Shown here: piece after piece, positions 1 through 7,881 of the stretch
Numbering within the stretch: the first letter of the stretch is position 1
How the letters are laid out: each line of letters begins with the position of its first letter
Assembly: GCF_007164525.1 (NCBI RefSeq)
Contig: NZ_AP019791.1
Location: 2,405,501 to 2,469,500, forward strand
Direction: 5' to 3'
Origin: Rubrobacter xylanophilus
GTDB taxonomy: Bacteria > Actinomycetota > Rubrobacteria > Rubrobacterales > Rubrobacteraceae
DNA: 64,000 nucleotides
Notes under the pieces: model-generated
Databases searched by the model: none
What the model saw: the letters and a program-made list of their open reading frames with translations, nothing else
What the model was told of the DNA's origin: nothing
Program-made: the position numbers and the translations under genes

Positions 1-1
1 C

Positions 2-331
2 TCGGCGGGGGTGGTTGCCTCCCTGGGGGTGCTGCTGCAGTACATGGCCTTCGGCAAGGAAGAGGCCGAGCGCCTCCTCCCGCTGCCCCCGGCCGGGCTC
101 CTGTGCTTCGGGGGTCTCCTCTTCGCCCTCACCATAGCCGCCGTCCCGCTCCTGCTCGGGGACCCGCCGCTCACCCACTACCCGCCCCCCGGCGAGGAGC
201 CCATCCACCTCGGGACCCTGGAGCTCATCACCGCGGTGGCCTTCGATCTCGGCATCTTCCTGCTCGTCTTCAGCTTCTCCCTGGGGGTGATGCGCCTGAT
301 CTCGGCGACGCGGGAGGAGGGCGAGGAATGA
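2..331 (+). CDS. mrpB: Mrp antiporter subunit B, C-terminal part (5' end outside window)
   Basis: The reading frame is open from the first bases of the window, so the N-terminus is missing. The visible 110 or so residues show three hydrophobic segments and end in the family-typical segment TAVAFDLGIFLLVFSF, the last helix of MnhB/MrpB proteins. MrpB is a small membrane subunit of the multi-subunit Na+/H+ antiporter that exchanges cytoplasmic sodium for external protons. Its stop codon overlaps the mrpC start (ATGA), so the two are translationally coupled. Identity is strongly supported by the mrpC-D-E-F-G order that follows. The GTG at 11 is probably an internal valine. Confidence 0.9.
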   Translation, partial: SAGVVASLGVLLQYMAFGKEEAERLLPLPPAGLLCFGGLLFALTIAAVPLLLGDPPLTHYPPPGEEPIHLGTLELITAVAFDLGIFLLVFSFSLGVMRLISATREEGEE

Positions 332-723
332 CCTTCCTCCTCTCCCTCGCCGTCGCCATCATCTTCGGAGCCGGGGCCTACCTCGTCCTGCAGCGCAACC
401 TCGTGCGGGTCGTCACCGGCATGATCCTCATCTCCAACGCCGCGATACTCTTCGTGATCTCCGCCGGGCTCTCGCGCGGCTACCCTCCGATCTACCCGCT
501 CCCGGAGGATGAGCCGGTCAGCGACCCGCTCGTGCAGGCGATGGCCCTGACCGCCATCGTGATCAGCTTCAGCGTCACCGCGCTGCTGCTGTGCATGGTC
601 TACCGGCTCTACACCTCCCACGGCTCGGTGGATCTGGAGGATATCTCGGCGGCCGAGGTGCGGGAGGCCGAGGCGCTCGAGCGGGGGGAGAGCATCGAGA
701 AGGCCGAGGAGGGGAGGCCGTGA
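328..723 (+). CDS. mrpC: Mrp antiporter subunit C
   Basis: A 131-residue membrane protein of the MrpC/MnhC family, homologous to the NuoK subunit of complex I. Three hydrophobic helices are visible. The second carries the family pattern RVVTGMILISNAAILFV, and the last is FSVTALLLCMVYRLY. A hydrophilic, acidic C-terminal tail of about 35 residues follows. It starts at the ATG that overlaps the mrpB stop and ends in a GTGA overlap with mrpD. The start is fixed by this overlap; the longer open frame upstream is only read-through in the mrpB region. Part of the sodium/proton antiporter complex in the cytoplasmic membrane. Confidence 0.93.
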   Translation: MTFLLSLAVAIIFGAGAYLVLQRNLVRVVTGMILISNAAILFVISAGLSRGYPPIYPLPEDEPVSDPLVQAMALTAIVISFSVTALLLCMVYRLYTSHGSVDLEDISAAEVREAEALERGESIEKAEEGRP

Positions 724-2111
724 TCCTGCTCTCCCTCTCCTTCGGCATCTCCTGGGTGCTCGGGGCTGCGCTCGCCCTCGCCGACGGGCGCCGCCCGACC
801 GCCGGCTGGCTGGCCGTGGCGGGGATGGGAGCCTCCCTGGTGTGTGTTGGGCTGCTGACCGCCCGGGTGCTGACGGAGGGGCCGGTGTGGACGGTGGCGG
901 GAGGGTGGCCCCCGGGGGTCGGCATCACGCTGCGGGCCGACGCCCTCGGGGCGGTCTTCGCGCTGGTCTCCACCGGGGTCGTCTTTCTTGCGCTGGTGCA
1001 CGAGGTGCTGGCGGGGGTGCGCTCACGGACCTTCCCTGCCCTCGTGCTGCTGCTCAACGCCGGCCTCTGCGGCGTCTTCCTCACCGGGGACATCTTCAAC
1101 TTCTACGTGTTCTTCGAGATAGCCATGACCGCCGCCTACGCGCTCACAGGCTACCGGGAGCAGGACTACCAGATCCGGGCGGCCTTTATCTTCGCGGTGG
1201 TCAACCTGATCGGCTCGGTGATCTTCCTAATCGCCGTCGCCGGCATGTACCACCTGACCGGGAGCCTGGACATGGAGACGGTTGCCCGGCGGATGGCCGG
1301 CGCCGAACCGGCCTCGACGGCGGTGATCTCGGTGGCAGTCTTCGTGGCCTTCGGGCTGAAGCTGGGGCTCTTCCCGTTCCACTTCTGGCTCCCGGCGGTC
1401 TACGTGGGCAGCCACCCACCGGTGGCCGCCATCCTCTCGGGGGCGCTGGCGAACATCGGCAGCTACGGCCTCCTGCGCTTCGGCGGGGAGATCCTGCCGG
1501 GCTTCTCCGGGCTGGGGGCGCTGGTCCTGCTGGCCCTGGGCAGCGCCAGCATCCTCTACGGGGCCCTGCAGGCCGTCTCGCGCCGCCTGCCGGCCGAGGT
1601 GATGGCCTACTCGGCCATCGGGCAGGCGGGGTACATCCTCATCGCCATAGGCGTCGGGGGGACCGTCGGGTACGCCGCGGCAACCCTCTACTCCCTGACG
1701 AACGCCCTGAACAAGGGACTTCTGTTCACCGCCACCGGGCTGCGGGGACCGTGGGTGGGGGCATCCTTCGCGGTGGGCGCGTTCTCCGTCGCCGGGGTGC
1801 CGCCGGCCGCCGGCTTTCTGGGGAAGCTCGCGCTCTTCCGGGCCGCGCTCGAGGCCGGAGGCGTGTTCTGGAGCACGGTCCTTACCTCCCTGGTCTTCGC
1901 CGGGGGTGCGCTCTCCTTCGTCTACTGCTTCCAGGTCTACCAGCGGGCGTACATGGTTCCGGACGATGCGAAGCCCGACGGGGCTGCACAGCGGGCGCTG
2001 CTGGCGGTGCTCGCCGGGCTGGTGCTCCTGCTCGGGCTCTGGCCGGAGCCGCTCGCCGCGGCCAGCAGCGCGGCGGCCTCTGCCCTGCCGGCGGGAGGGG
2101 GCATCCCGTGA
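720..2111 (+). CDS. mrpD: Mrp antiporter subunit D
   Basis: A 463-residue polytopic membrane protein of the proton-translocating NuoM/NuoN/MrpD family. The functionally essential glutamate lies in FFEIAMTAAYALTG (about E133). The channel lysine lies in FGLKLGLFPFHFWLP (about K214). Both are conserved positions in MrpD. The start is the GTG that overlaps the mrpC stop; the open frame upstream of it overlaps mrpC and is not needed. The C-terminus is hydrophobic and short, as usual. It is the main ion-conducting subunit, and its stop overlaps the mrpE start. Confidence 0.95.
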   Translation: MILLSLSFGISWVLGAALALADGRRPTAGWLAVAGMGASLVCVGLLTARVLTEGPVWTVAGGWPPGVGITLRADALGAVFALVSTGVVFLALVHEVLAGVRSRTFPALVLLLNAGLCGVFLTGDIFNFYVFFEIAMTAAYALTGYREQDYQIRAAFIFAVVNLIGSVIFLIAVAGMYHLTGSLDMETVARRMAGAEPASTAVISVAVFVAFGLKLGLFPFHFWLPAVYVGSHPPVAAILSGALANIGSYGLLRFGGEILPGFSGLGALVLLALGSASILYGALQAVSRRLPAEVMAYSAIGQAGYILIAIGVGGTVGYAAATLYSLTNALNKGLLFTATGLRGPWVGASFAVGAFSVAGVPPAAGFLGKLALFRAALEAGGVFWSTVLTSLVFAGGALSFVYCFQVYQRAYMVPDDAKPDGAAQRALLAVLAGLVLLLGLWPEPLAAASSAAASALPAGGGIP

Positions 2112-2599
2112 GGCGCTTTTCGGTCTACCTCGTCGCGCTCACCCTGATCTACGCCTTCGTGCTCGCGAGCTTCCATCCCTGGGACCTCGCCCTGGGGGCC
2201 CTGCTGTCCGCGGCCCTGCTGCTGGCCTTCAGGCGCTTTGTCTTCGTCGCGCCCCCCGGGGAGTCAGGGCTGCTGCGGCGGGCGCTGTACGCGGTGCCGC
2301 TCTGCCTCGCCATCCTCCACAGCATCCTGAAGGGTACCTGGCAGGTGGCGCTCGTCACCCTGCACCTCCGCCCGCTGAGCAGCCCGGGTATCGTGGCGGT
2401 TCCGGTGGGGGAGAGGACGCCCGCGGGCGTCGCCTTCTCCGCGCTGGCGACCACCCTCGCCCCCGGAACCTTCCTCGTGGATGTCGACTGGGAGAGAGGG
2501 GTGATGCTCATCCACACCATAGACGCCTCCGATCCGGAGGCCGTACGCCGGGAGCACGAGGAGTTCTACCGGCGCTACCAGAGAGAGGTGTTCCCCTGA
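2108..2599 (+). CDS. mrpE: Mrp antiporter subunit E
   Basis: A 163-residue protein with two or three N-terminal helices and a soluble C-terminal domain. The C-terminal motif LATTLAPGTFLVDVD and the following 'LIHTID' strand are hallmarks of MnhE/MrpE. The GTG start overlaps the mrpD stop (GTGA). MrpE is needed for assembly and full activity of the antiporter. The gene ends 22 bp before mrpF, and that gap contains a clear AAAGGAGG ribosome-binding site for mrpF. Confidence 0.94.
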   Translation: MRRFSVYLVALTLIYAFVLASFHPWDLALGALLSAALLLAFRRFVFVAPPGESGLLRRALYAVPLCLAILHSILKGTWQVALVTLHLRPLSSPGIVAVPVGERTPAGVAFSALATTLAPGTFLVDVDWERGVMLIHTIDASDPEAVRREHEEFYRRYQREVFP

Positions 2600-2621
2600 G
2601 AGCAAAGGAGGTTCCCGCGGG

Positions 2622-2888
2622 ATGCACGAAGCGGTCTTCTACGCGGCGTCGGTCTGGATGGCGCTGCTCCTGCTCACCAGCGTGTACGCGGTGATCCGGA
2701 TGCCCTCCACCACCGGGCGGATACTCGCCCTGGACACCCTCACGCTGGTGATGGTGGGCATCCTGGTGCTGTTCGTGGACGCCTTCCGCACCCCCTACTT
2801 CCTCGACGCGGCGCTCATCCTCGCGCTGCTGGCCTTTGTGGGCACCGTGGCCGCCGCCCGCTACCGCTCCGAGAGGAGGCTCTTCTAG
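2622..2888 (+). CDS. mrpF: Mrp antiporter subunit F
   Basis: An 88-residue membrane protein with three helices, the usual size and topology for MrpF/MnhF. The sequence RMPSTTGRILALDTLTLVMVG carries the family-typical RILALD signature. The ATG start has AAAGGAGG about 10 nt upstream, the strongest ribosome-binding site in this operon. This is the only junction in the operon without an overlap. The stop overlaps the GTG of mrpG by one base. Role: membrane subunit of the Na+/H+ antiporter; some homologues have been linked to efflux of cholate. Confidence 0.93.
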   Translation: MHEAVFYAASVWMALLLLTSVYAVIRMPSTTGRILALDTLTLVMVGILVLFVDAFRTPYFLDAALILALLAFVGTVAAARYRSERRLF

Positions 2889-3226
2889 TGGGCGCCCTCC
2901 TTCCGTGGCTCGCCGACGCCCTGGTGATCCTCGGGGTCGCGGTCATAACCGTCGGGGTGTACGGTATGATCCGGATGCCGGACACCTACACCCGGCTGCA
3001 CGCGGCGAGCAAGGCCGTCTTTCTCGGTGTCATCTCGCTTCTGGCCGCCTCAGTGGTGACCGGGCAGCCCGCGATCATCCTCCGGGTGATCCTGATCGCC
3101 CTCTTCCTCCTGATGACCTCGCCGGTGTCGGCGCACGTGATCGGGCAGGCGGCTTACCGCAGGGGGGAGGAGATGCTGTCCCCGGACGCGGTGGACGAGT
3201 CGAACAGGTACCCACCGGGGACGTAG
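2888..3226 (+). CDS. mrpG: Mrp antiporter subunit G
   Basis: A 112-residue membrane protein that closes the mrp operon. Three helices are visible, and the family motif GVYGMIRMPDTYTRLHAASK, with the conserved R-x-x-D-x-Y-x-R-x-H-A-x-x-K pattern, occupies residues about 23-42. The C-terminus is an acidic, soluble tail. The GTG start overlaps the last base of the mrpF stop. The next gene starts 14 bp later with its own -10-like hexamer, so the operon probably ends here. No clear hairpin terminator is visible in the short gap. Confidence 0.93.
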   Translation: MGALLPWLADALVILGVAVITVGVYGMIRMPDTYTRLHAASKAVFLGVISLLAASVVTGQPAIILRVILIALFLLMTSPVSAHVIGQAAYRRGEEMLSPDAVDESNRYPPGT

Positions 3227-3240
3227 TAGGCTCTCTCTGT

Positions 3241-4107
3241 ATGCTCAACAGGTTTCCGCAGAGGGTGCTGCTGGCGACCGACGGGGCTGCGGGAGCGGCG
3301 CTGGCCCTGCACGCGGCAGCCGAGATCTGCACGAGGGCCGACTCGGAATTGCACCTCGTGCACGTCTGGCGTACCTTGGAATCCGGCCCCGACACGGAGC
3401 TGCGCAGGCAGGAGGCTTGCTGGCTTTTACGCAGGGAGATCCTGGCGGCGGAGGCAGCCTTGGGGGGAGAGGTAAAAGGATACCTCAGGGAGGGGATGCC
3501 GGCGGAGGAGATCTCCGCGCTGGCAAGAGAGTTGGAGGCCGGCTTGATCGTCATGGGCAGCCGGGATCTAGGCCCTATGGAGCGGCTGGTGATGGGCAGC
3601 GTCTCGGAGGGAGTGGTGAACCAGGCTCCCTGTCCCGTGCTGGTGGTGAGGGGCGGGGCGTGGCCACCCTCGCGGGTGGTCGTCGGCGACGACTCCTCTG
3701 AGGGCGCGCGCCGGGCCGGAGAGCTTGCCGCGCGCATCGCCGTCCTCCTTGGTGCAACGCTGCAACTGGTGAGGGCTTACCCCGTGGTCCTGGACATCTC
3801 CGAGGCCGCAAGGTTGTCGGAGAGCATTGCCGTGCCCCTGCGGGTGGCGATGAGCCGGCACGAGGCTGCGCTGCTGGGACGAGCCCGGGCTCTGGAGGGG
3901 GTTCTTGGGTATCGTCCGCGGATAAGGGTGATGGAGGGAGAAGCAGCATCCGTGATTCTCGCCACCGCCGAAGAGGGTGACGGGGGGCCGGCCCTCATCG
4001 CAGTTGGCAGGCGCGGGCTCGGGGAGCTGGACCGGCTGAGGCTCGGCAGCGTCTCCACCAAGATCTTGCGGTTGTCCAGGGGGCCGGTGCTGATCTGTCC
4101 CGCATGA
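3241..4107 (+). CDS. Tandem universal stress protein (two UspA domains)
   Basis: A 288-residue cytoplasmic protein with two UspA domains, about 1-142 and 143-288. The first has MGSRDLGPMERLVMGSVSEG followed by APCPVLVV; the second has GRRGLGELDRLRLGSVS followed by GPVLICPA. Both resemble the ATP-binding loop of Usp proteins (G-x2-G-x9-G-S/T type), so nucleotide binding is likely in both halves. The ATG has no clear Shine-Dalgarno. A TAGGCT hexamer ends 8 nt before it, which would give a nearly leaderless mRNA. Usp proteins act in stress survival; its partner is unknown. Its position beside the Mrp operon may reflect salt or pH stress (inference). Confidence 0.9.
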   Translation: MLNRFPQRVLLATDGAAGAALALHAAAEICTRADSELHLVHVWRTLESGPDTELRRQEACWLLRREILAAEAALGGEVKGYLREGMPAEEISALARELEAGLIVMGSRDLGPMERLVMGSVSEGVVNQAPCPVLVVRGGAWPPSRVVVGDDSSEGARRAGELAARIAVLLGATLQLVRAYPVVLDISEAARLSESIAVPLRVAMSRHEAALLGRARALEGVLGYRPRIRVMEGEAASVILATAEEGDGGPALIAVGRRGLGELDRLRLGSVSTKILRLSRGPVLICPA

Positions 4108-4123
4108 GACACGCGAGCCCTGC

Positions 4124-4450
4124 TCAGTCTTCTTGTCTCTCGTGGTGAACGATGCCTTTGACCTCCTCGACGGCCATCACGAACGCTATGCCGCGGGCTG
4201 GCTCGTCGAGCCGCCCGGCCCGCACCACCGCGTCGAGGATCGCATCCCGCTTCTCCGGCTCCACGAGGATCAGAACCAGCTCTCGCTCGGAGCTGACCGT
4301 GATGCCGAAGACGCGTCTGGCCTCGTGCACCCCGGTGCCGCGGGCCATTAGGATGGTCCCGCCCTCGGCCCCAGCTTCCCGGGCAGCGTCCATGACCTTC
4401 CCGGCTGCTCCTTTCGGAACTATGGCGGCGATTAGCTTGTATCCCCGCAC
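4124..4450 (-). CDS. P-II-like signalling protein
   Basis: A 108-residue protein with the ferredoxin-like pattern of the P-II superfamily: an N-terminal strand YKLIAAIVPKG, a helix GKVMDAAREAG, a glycine-rich AEGGTILMARG, and a strand LVLILVEPEKRDAILDAV. The T-loop tyrosine and the usual uridylylation motif are not apparent, so it is P-II-like and not a canonical GlnB. The start is the GTG at 4450, which has AGGAGG 8 nt upstream; a longer frame to 4474 would overlap the upstream gene. It lies 4 bp downstream of the DUF1538 membrane protein gene on the same strand, so it probably senses a small ligand and controls that protein. Confidence 0.8.
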   Translation of the reverse strand: MRGYKLIAAIVPKGAAGKVMDAAREAGAEGGTILMARGTGVHEARRVFGITVSSERELVLILVEPEKRDAILDAVVRAGRLDEPARGIAFVMAVEEVKGIVHHERQED

Positions 4451-4454
4451 CTCG

Positions 4455-5201
4455 TTAGCCTCCTGCGGGATCACCGAGGAAGATGCCCAGGGCCAGCACG
4501 CATAAGATGGTCCCTAACGCCGCGAAGGCCACCAGGCCGAAGCCGTAGATCAGCACGTCCCCCCGCCCGAGCGCCAGAGCAAGACCACTTCCGAGGGCTA
4601 TGGTCAGCGGCACCGTCACCGGCCCGGTGGTGGCCAAGGCAGCGTCGAAGGCTAGCCCGGTGTAGCGCTCCGGGGCGAAGAAGGTCAAAACCAGAGCCAG
4701 AGCAAGCGCGGGGATAAAGAACGGCGTCGTCTCTACGCCGAGGACGATCCGGGCTGCTCCCACGCCGAGGCCCAGTGCTACCCCCAGGGCCACCGCCTGT
4801 ACGAACAGGGTGCTCCTCAGAGCTCCTCCCGTCAAATCCTCGACCCGCTCAGCCAGGATTAGGAGTGAAGGCTCCGCAAGCGTGGCCCCGTATCCCAGGG
4901 CGAGCCCGAAGAGCACGACCAGAAAGAGCGAACCGCGGTGCGCCAGGGCTTCAGAGGCCGCCTCCCCGAGCGGCGTAAGGCCGACCTCCAGCCCTTTGAG
5001 GAAGATAACAAGCCCTACGACGGTCAGCACCAGCCCGATGGCTATCTCGCGCCAGTTCTCGAGCGGAGCCCGGAGGATCAGGAACTGGAAGACGAGGAGT
5101 ATCCCGATCACCGGCGCCACGCTTCGCAACCCTCCACCAAGGGTCTTCAGCACCTCCAGCATTGCGCCAAGGGCCTCCTGCAGCGTCCACCCTCCCAGCA
5201 C
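4455..5201 (-). CDS. DUF1538 family membrane protein
   Basis: A 248-residue hydrophobic protein with about seven predicted membrane helices. Two family-typical segments are present: GATLAEPSLLILAERVE near residue 110 and a glycine/threonine loop ATTGPVTVPLTIALG near residue 200. These identify DUF1538, a family of proposed but unproven transporters. GTG at 5201 is used here; an ATG at 5162 preceded by AGGAGG is an alternative start that would remove 13 residues. The P-II-like gene follows after 4 bp, a pairing that suggests ligand-gated control like AmtB-GlnK. The substrate is unknown. Confidence 0.8.
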   Translation of the reverse strand: MLGGWTLQEALGAMLEVLKTLGGGLRSVAPVIGILLVFQFLILRAPLENWREIAIGLVLTVVGLVIFLKGLEVGLTPLGEAASEALAHRGSLFLVVLFGLALGYGATLAEPSLLILAERVEDLTGGALRSTLFVQAVALGVALGLGVGAARIVLGVETTPFFIPALALALVLTFFAPERYTGLAFDAALATTGPVTVPLTIALGSGLALALGRGDVLIYGFGLVAFAALGTILCVLALGIFLGDPAGG

Positions 5202-5261
5202 ACTTCTAAGACAGCCTTATTTATAGCAGAGGAGACGGGTGTGAGCCCTGCATGAGACCGG

Positions 5262-5267
5262 TAGAAT
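5262..5267 (+). promoter_or_regulatory. -10 element (TAGAAT) of a leaderless promoter
   Basis: TAGAAT ends 6 nt before the GTG at 5274, the expected distance from a -10 hexamer to a transcription start. The mRNA would therefore begin at the start codon itself. No good -35 hexamer is visible. The same layout recurs at several other genes in the window. Confidence 0.5.
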
Positions 5268-5273
5268 CTCCCC

Positions 5274-6344
5274 GTGCCGGGGACAGAGCGACACGGGAGC
5301 ATCGTCGGCCGCGGCGCCGCGGACAACCCGAAGAACCGCTTCGAGCGCATCTCGGTGGAGCCCGATCCGCCGGAGGAACCCGGCGAACTCCCGCGCCCCG
5401 AAACCCTCTACCTCCGGGACCGCTCCCGCTCGATCATCGCCCGCAACGCGAGCCCGGACATCGGGTTCGACGCCAGCGTGAACCCCTATAGGGGATGCTC
5501 TCATGGGTGCGTCTACTGCTACGCCCGTCCCACCCACGAGTACCTGGGCCTCTCCGCCGGGCTGGACTTCGAGACGATGGTTCTGGTTAAAGAGGAAGCT
5601 CCGGAGCTGCTGCGAAAGGAGCTCTCCTCCCCGCGCTGGAGGCCGCAGGTGCTCTCCATGAGCGGCGTCACCGACCCCTACCAGCCCGTCGAGAAGAGGC
5701 TGCGCCTCACCCGCCGCTGCCTGGAGGTGCTCGCGGGGTTCCGCAACCCGGTGGCCGTGGTCACCAAGAACCACCTCGTCACCCGCGATCTGGACCTCCT
5801 CGCGGAGCTCGCCCGCCACAACGCCGCCGCGGTCGCCATAAGCCTGACCACCCTCGACGACGACCTGCGGCGGGTGATGGAGCCGCGCACCTCCCGGCCC
5901 ACCCGCCGCCTCGCCGCCATCGGGAAGCTGGCGGAGGCGGGCGTACCGGTTGGGGTGATGACGGCGCCCGTGATCCCGGGCATAAACGACCACGAGCTGC
6001 CGCGCCTGCTCTCCGCCGCAGCGGAGGCCGGGGCCACCTTCGCCGCCTGCGTGCCGGTGCGCCTTCCCGGCGCGGTCGCGGAGGTCTTCGAGGGCTGGCT
6101 CTCGCGCCACTTCCCGGACCGGAAGGAGAAGGTCCTCAACCGCATCCGCTCCATCCGCGGCGGCAACCTCAACGACCCGCGCTTCGGCTCGCGCATGCGG
6201 GGCGAGGGACTCTACGCCACCCACATCGCCCAGCTCTTCCACATAAGCTGCCGCCGGGCCGGCATCGAGCCCGGACGCTTCCCGAAGCTCTCGGCCGCCG
6301 CCTTCCGCAGGGATGGCGGGCTGCAACCCTCCCTTCTGGACTGA
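5274..6344 (+). CDS. Radical SAM protein (PA0069/SplB-like family)
   Basis: A 356-residue protein with a radical SAM cluster-binding motif in the form CxxxCxxC (C75, C79, C82; GCSHGCVYCYARPTHEY). This motif and its following 'YARPTHEY' are typical of the PA0069/Rv2578c family, relatives of spore photoproduct lyase. MSGVTDPYQPVEK and TKNHLVTRDLD match conserved later parts of that family. It is expected to bind one 4Fe-4S cluster and cleave S-adenosylmethionine; the substrate is not known. The GTG start lies 6 nt after a TAGAAT hexamer, so the message is probably leaderless. Confidence 0.88.
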   Translation: MPGTERHGSIVGRGAADNPKNRFERISVEPDPPEEPGELPRPETLYLRDRSRSIIARNASPDIGFDASVNPYRGCSHGCVYCYARPTHEYLGLSAGLDFETMVLVKEEAPELLRKELSSPRWRPQVLSMSGVTDPYQPVEKRLRLTRRCLEVLAGFRNPVAVVTKNHLVTRDLDLLAELARHNAAAVAISLTTLDDDLRRVMEPRTSRPTRRLAAIGKLAEAGVPVGVMTAPVIPGINDHELPRLLSAAAEAGATFAACVPVRLPGAVAEVFEGWLSRHFPDRKEKVLNRIRSIRGGNLNDPRFGSRMRGEGLYATHIAQLFHISCRRAGIEPGRFPKLSAAAFRRDGGLQPSLLD

Positions 6345-6438
6345 GAGGCCGGTGGCATGCGGTCTTCCATACGGGTACGATATAGGTAAACTTTGCGGGG
6401 AGGGCGCTGGAGAGGGTGTCGGGGTGCGCGACGGGGTA

Positions 6439-7881
6439 ATGAGCCGCGCCCACTTTCTCCGCATGGCCGGGGCGGGTGTGGCTTTCTCGGGGTTGTTTGC
6501 GGGCTTGGATCTCTTCTTCCGGGCCCCCGGGGCGTCTGCGGGATCTGAGAGGTCGCTGGTCCCCGGGAGGTATCCGGTGGGGCTGTGGTGGCCGCCTCCT
6601 CCCGGGAAGACCAACGCGTATCGCTACCGGGAGATCTCGGAGGCCGGCTTCAACTTCGTGATCGGCGGCAACGGCGTTACGAACGACGAGACCAACCCGG
6701 CGGCGCTCGATGCGGCCGCGGAGTGCGGCCTCTCGTTCGTGCTCACCGACGGCAGGCTGCAGCGGCTGATCCTCAACGCCGCACCCGAAGGACAAAGGGC
6801 TGGGGACGGAGTACGAAGTCCCATGCGGGTCCTGAGCGGCCCCGACCGGCCCGGCGCGCTGCACCGTTCCGCCCCGAGCCCGGGCGAAGCGGTGCGGCTC
6901 AGGCTGCTCGCGCTCCTGAAGAGGTACGGCTCCCATCCCGCCCTCGCCGGGATAAACCTCTTCGACGAGCCGCACCGGCGGCTCTTCGGCCTCCTGGGAC
7001 GCTCCGGGGAGCTCCTCCTGGAGGCCGGCCTGCTGCCCCACGTGAACGTCTGGCCCTCCTACGCCTCGCTCCGCGCCCTGGGGACCGGAAGCTACGAGAG
7101 GTACCTCGAGCTCTACCTCGACGTGGTGAAGCCTCCGGTGCTCTCTTTCGACCACTATCCTCTGCTCTCCGGCGGAGGCATCACCGGCGACTACTTCCAC
7201 AACTGGGCCGTGATCCGGAGGCTCTCGCTGCGGGCCGGGATCCCCACCTGGGTCTTCATCCAGAGCATCGGCTTCGACGGGCGCCGGGCCGGGCTCGCCC
7301 CGCGCCGCACCCCGGACGGCCCGGAGCTGCTCTGGCAGGTGAATGTCGCCCTGGCCTACGGGGCCAAGGGCATCCAGTACTTCACCTACTGGACGCCGGA
7401 GAACACCCCCGCCTCCCCCGTGCGCTTCGGAAGCGCCCTCGTCTCCCGCGATGGCCGGCGCACCCCGCTCTACGGACACGCGCGCGGCGTCAATGCCTAC
7501 CTGAAATCCATCGGCCGGGTGCTGCTGCCGCTCGTCTCGGAGTCCGTCTCTCACGCCGGGGAGCGCCGCCTCCCTCGCGGGGCGAGCGGGTTCCGGCGCG
7601 ACGGCTGGGTGCACGCGGTCTCCGGGAGCCCCGTGATCCTCGGTCGGTTCCGCCGGCCCGGACACCGGGGCGTGCGGTACCTGCTCGTCGTGAACCGCTC
7701 CTGCGCCCGGGTGGCGAAGACCGGGCTGGAGTTCCCCGCACGGGTCGCCCGGGTCCACCGGTTCGACCGGGCTCGCGGGGGCTTCGTCCGCCTGCGGCCT
7801 TTGCGCCGGCGCGGCAGGCTGAGGCTCGGAACGCGTCTCGTCCCCGGTTCCGCCGGGTTCTTTCTGCTGCGGATCCGTTAG
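6439..7881 (+). CDS. Exported glycoside-hydrolase-like protein
   Basis: A 480-residue protein with an N-terminal export signal. The signal has the shape of a Tat signal (SRAHFLRMAGAG) but lacks the second arginine. The body looks like a TIM-barrel glycosidase: INLFDEPHRR near residue 175 offers a candidate acid/base glutamate, and GIQYFTYWTPENT near residue 315 a candidate nucleophile region, as in clan A enzymes. I do not recognise the exact family. ATG at 6439 was chosen because it starts the signal peptide; GTG at 6424 is an alternative. The 3' end overlaps the convergent cimA by 4 bp. A carbohydrate-active role outside the membrane is inferred only. Confidence 0.6.
   Translation: MSRAHFLRMAGAGVAFSGLFAGLDLFFRAPGASAGSERSLVPGRYPVGLWWPPPPGKTNAYRYREISEAGFNFVIGGNGVTNDETNPAALDAAAECGLSFVLTDGRLQRLILNAAPEGQRAGDGVRSPMRVLSGPDRPGALHRSAPSPGEAVRLRLLALLKRYGSHPALAGINLFDEPHRRLFGLLGRSGELLLEAGLLPHVNVWPSYASLRALGTGSYERYLELYLDVVKPPVLSFDHYPLLSGGGITGDYFHNWAVIRRLSLRAGIPTWVFIQSIGFDGRRAGLAPRRTPDGPELLWQVNVALAYGAKGIQYFTYWTPENTPASPVRFGSALVSRDGRRTPLYGHARGVNAYLKSIGRVLLPLVSESVSHAGERRLPRGASGFRRDGWVHAVSGSPVILGRFRRPGHRGVRYLLVVNRSCARVAKTGLEFPARVARVHRFDRARGGFVRLRPLRRRGRLRLGTRLVPGSAGFFLLRIR

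Noticed and set aside
5217-6614. 465-codon minus-strand frame opposite the radical SAM gene
   Set aside because: Low-complexity, rich in Gly, Ala, Arg; it is the expected antisense open frame of a GC-rich gene with a clear radical SAM product on the other strand.
6169-7758. 529-codon minus-strand frame opposite the glycosidase-like gene
   Set aside because: Antisense shadow with an Arg/Pro/Gly-rich, low-complexity translation.
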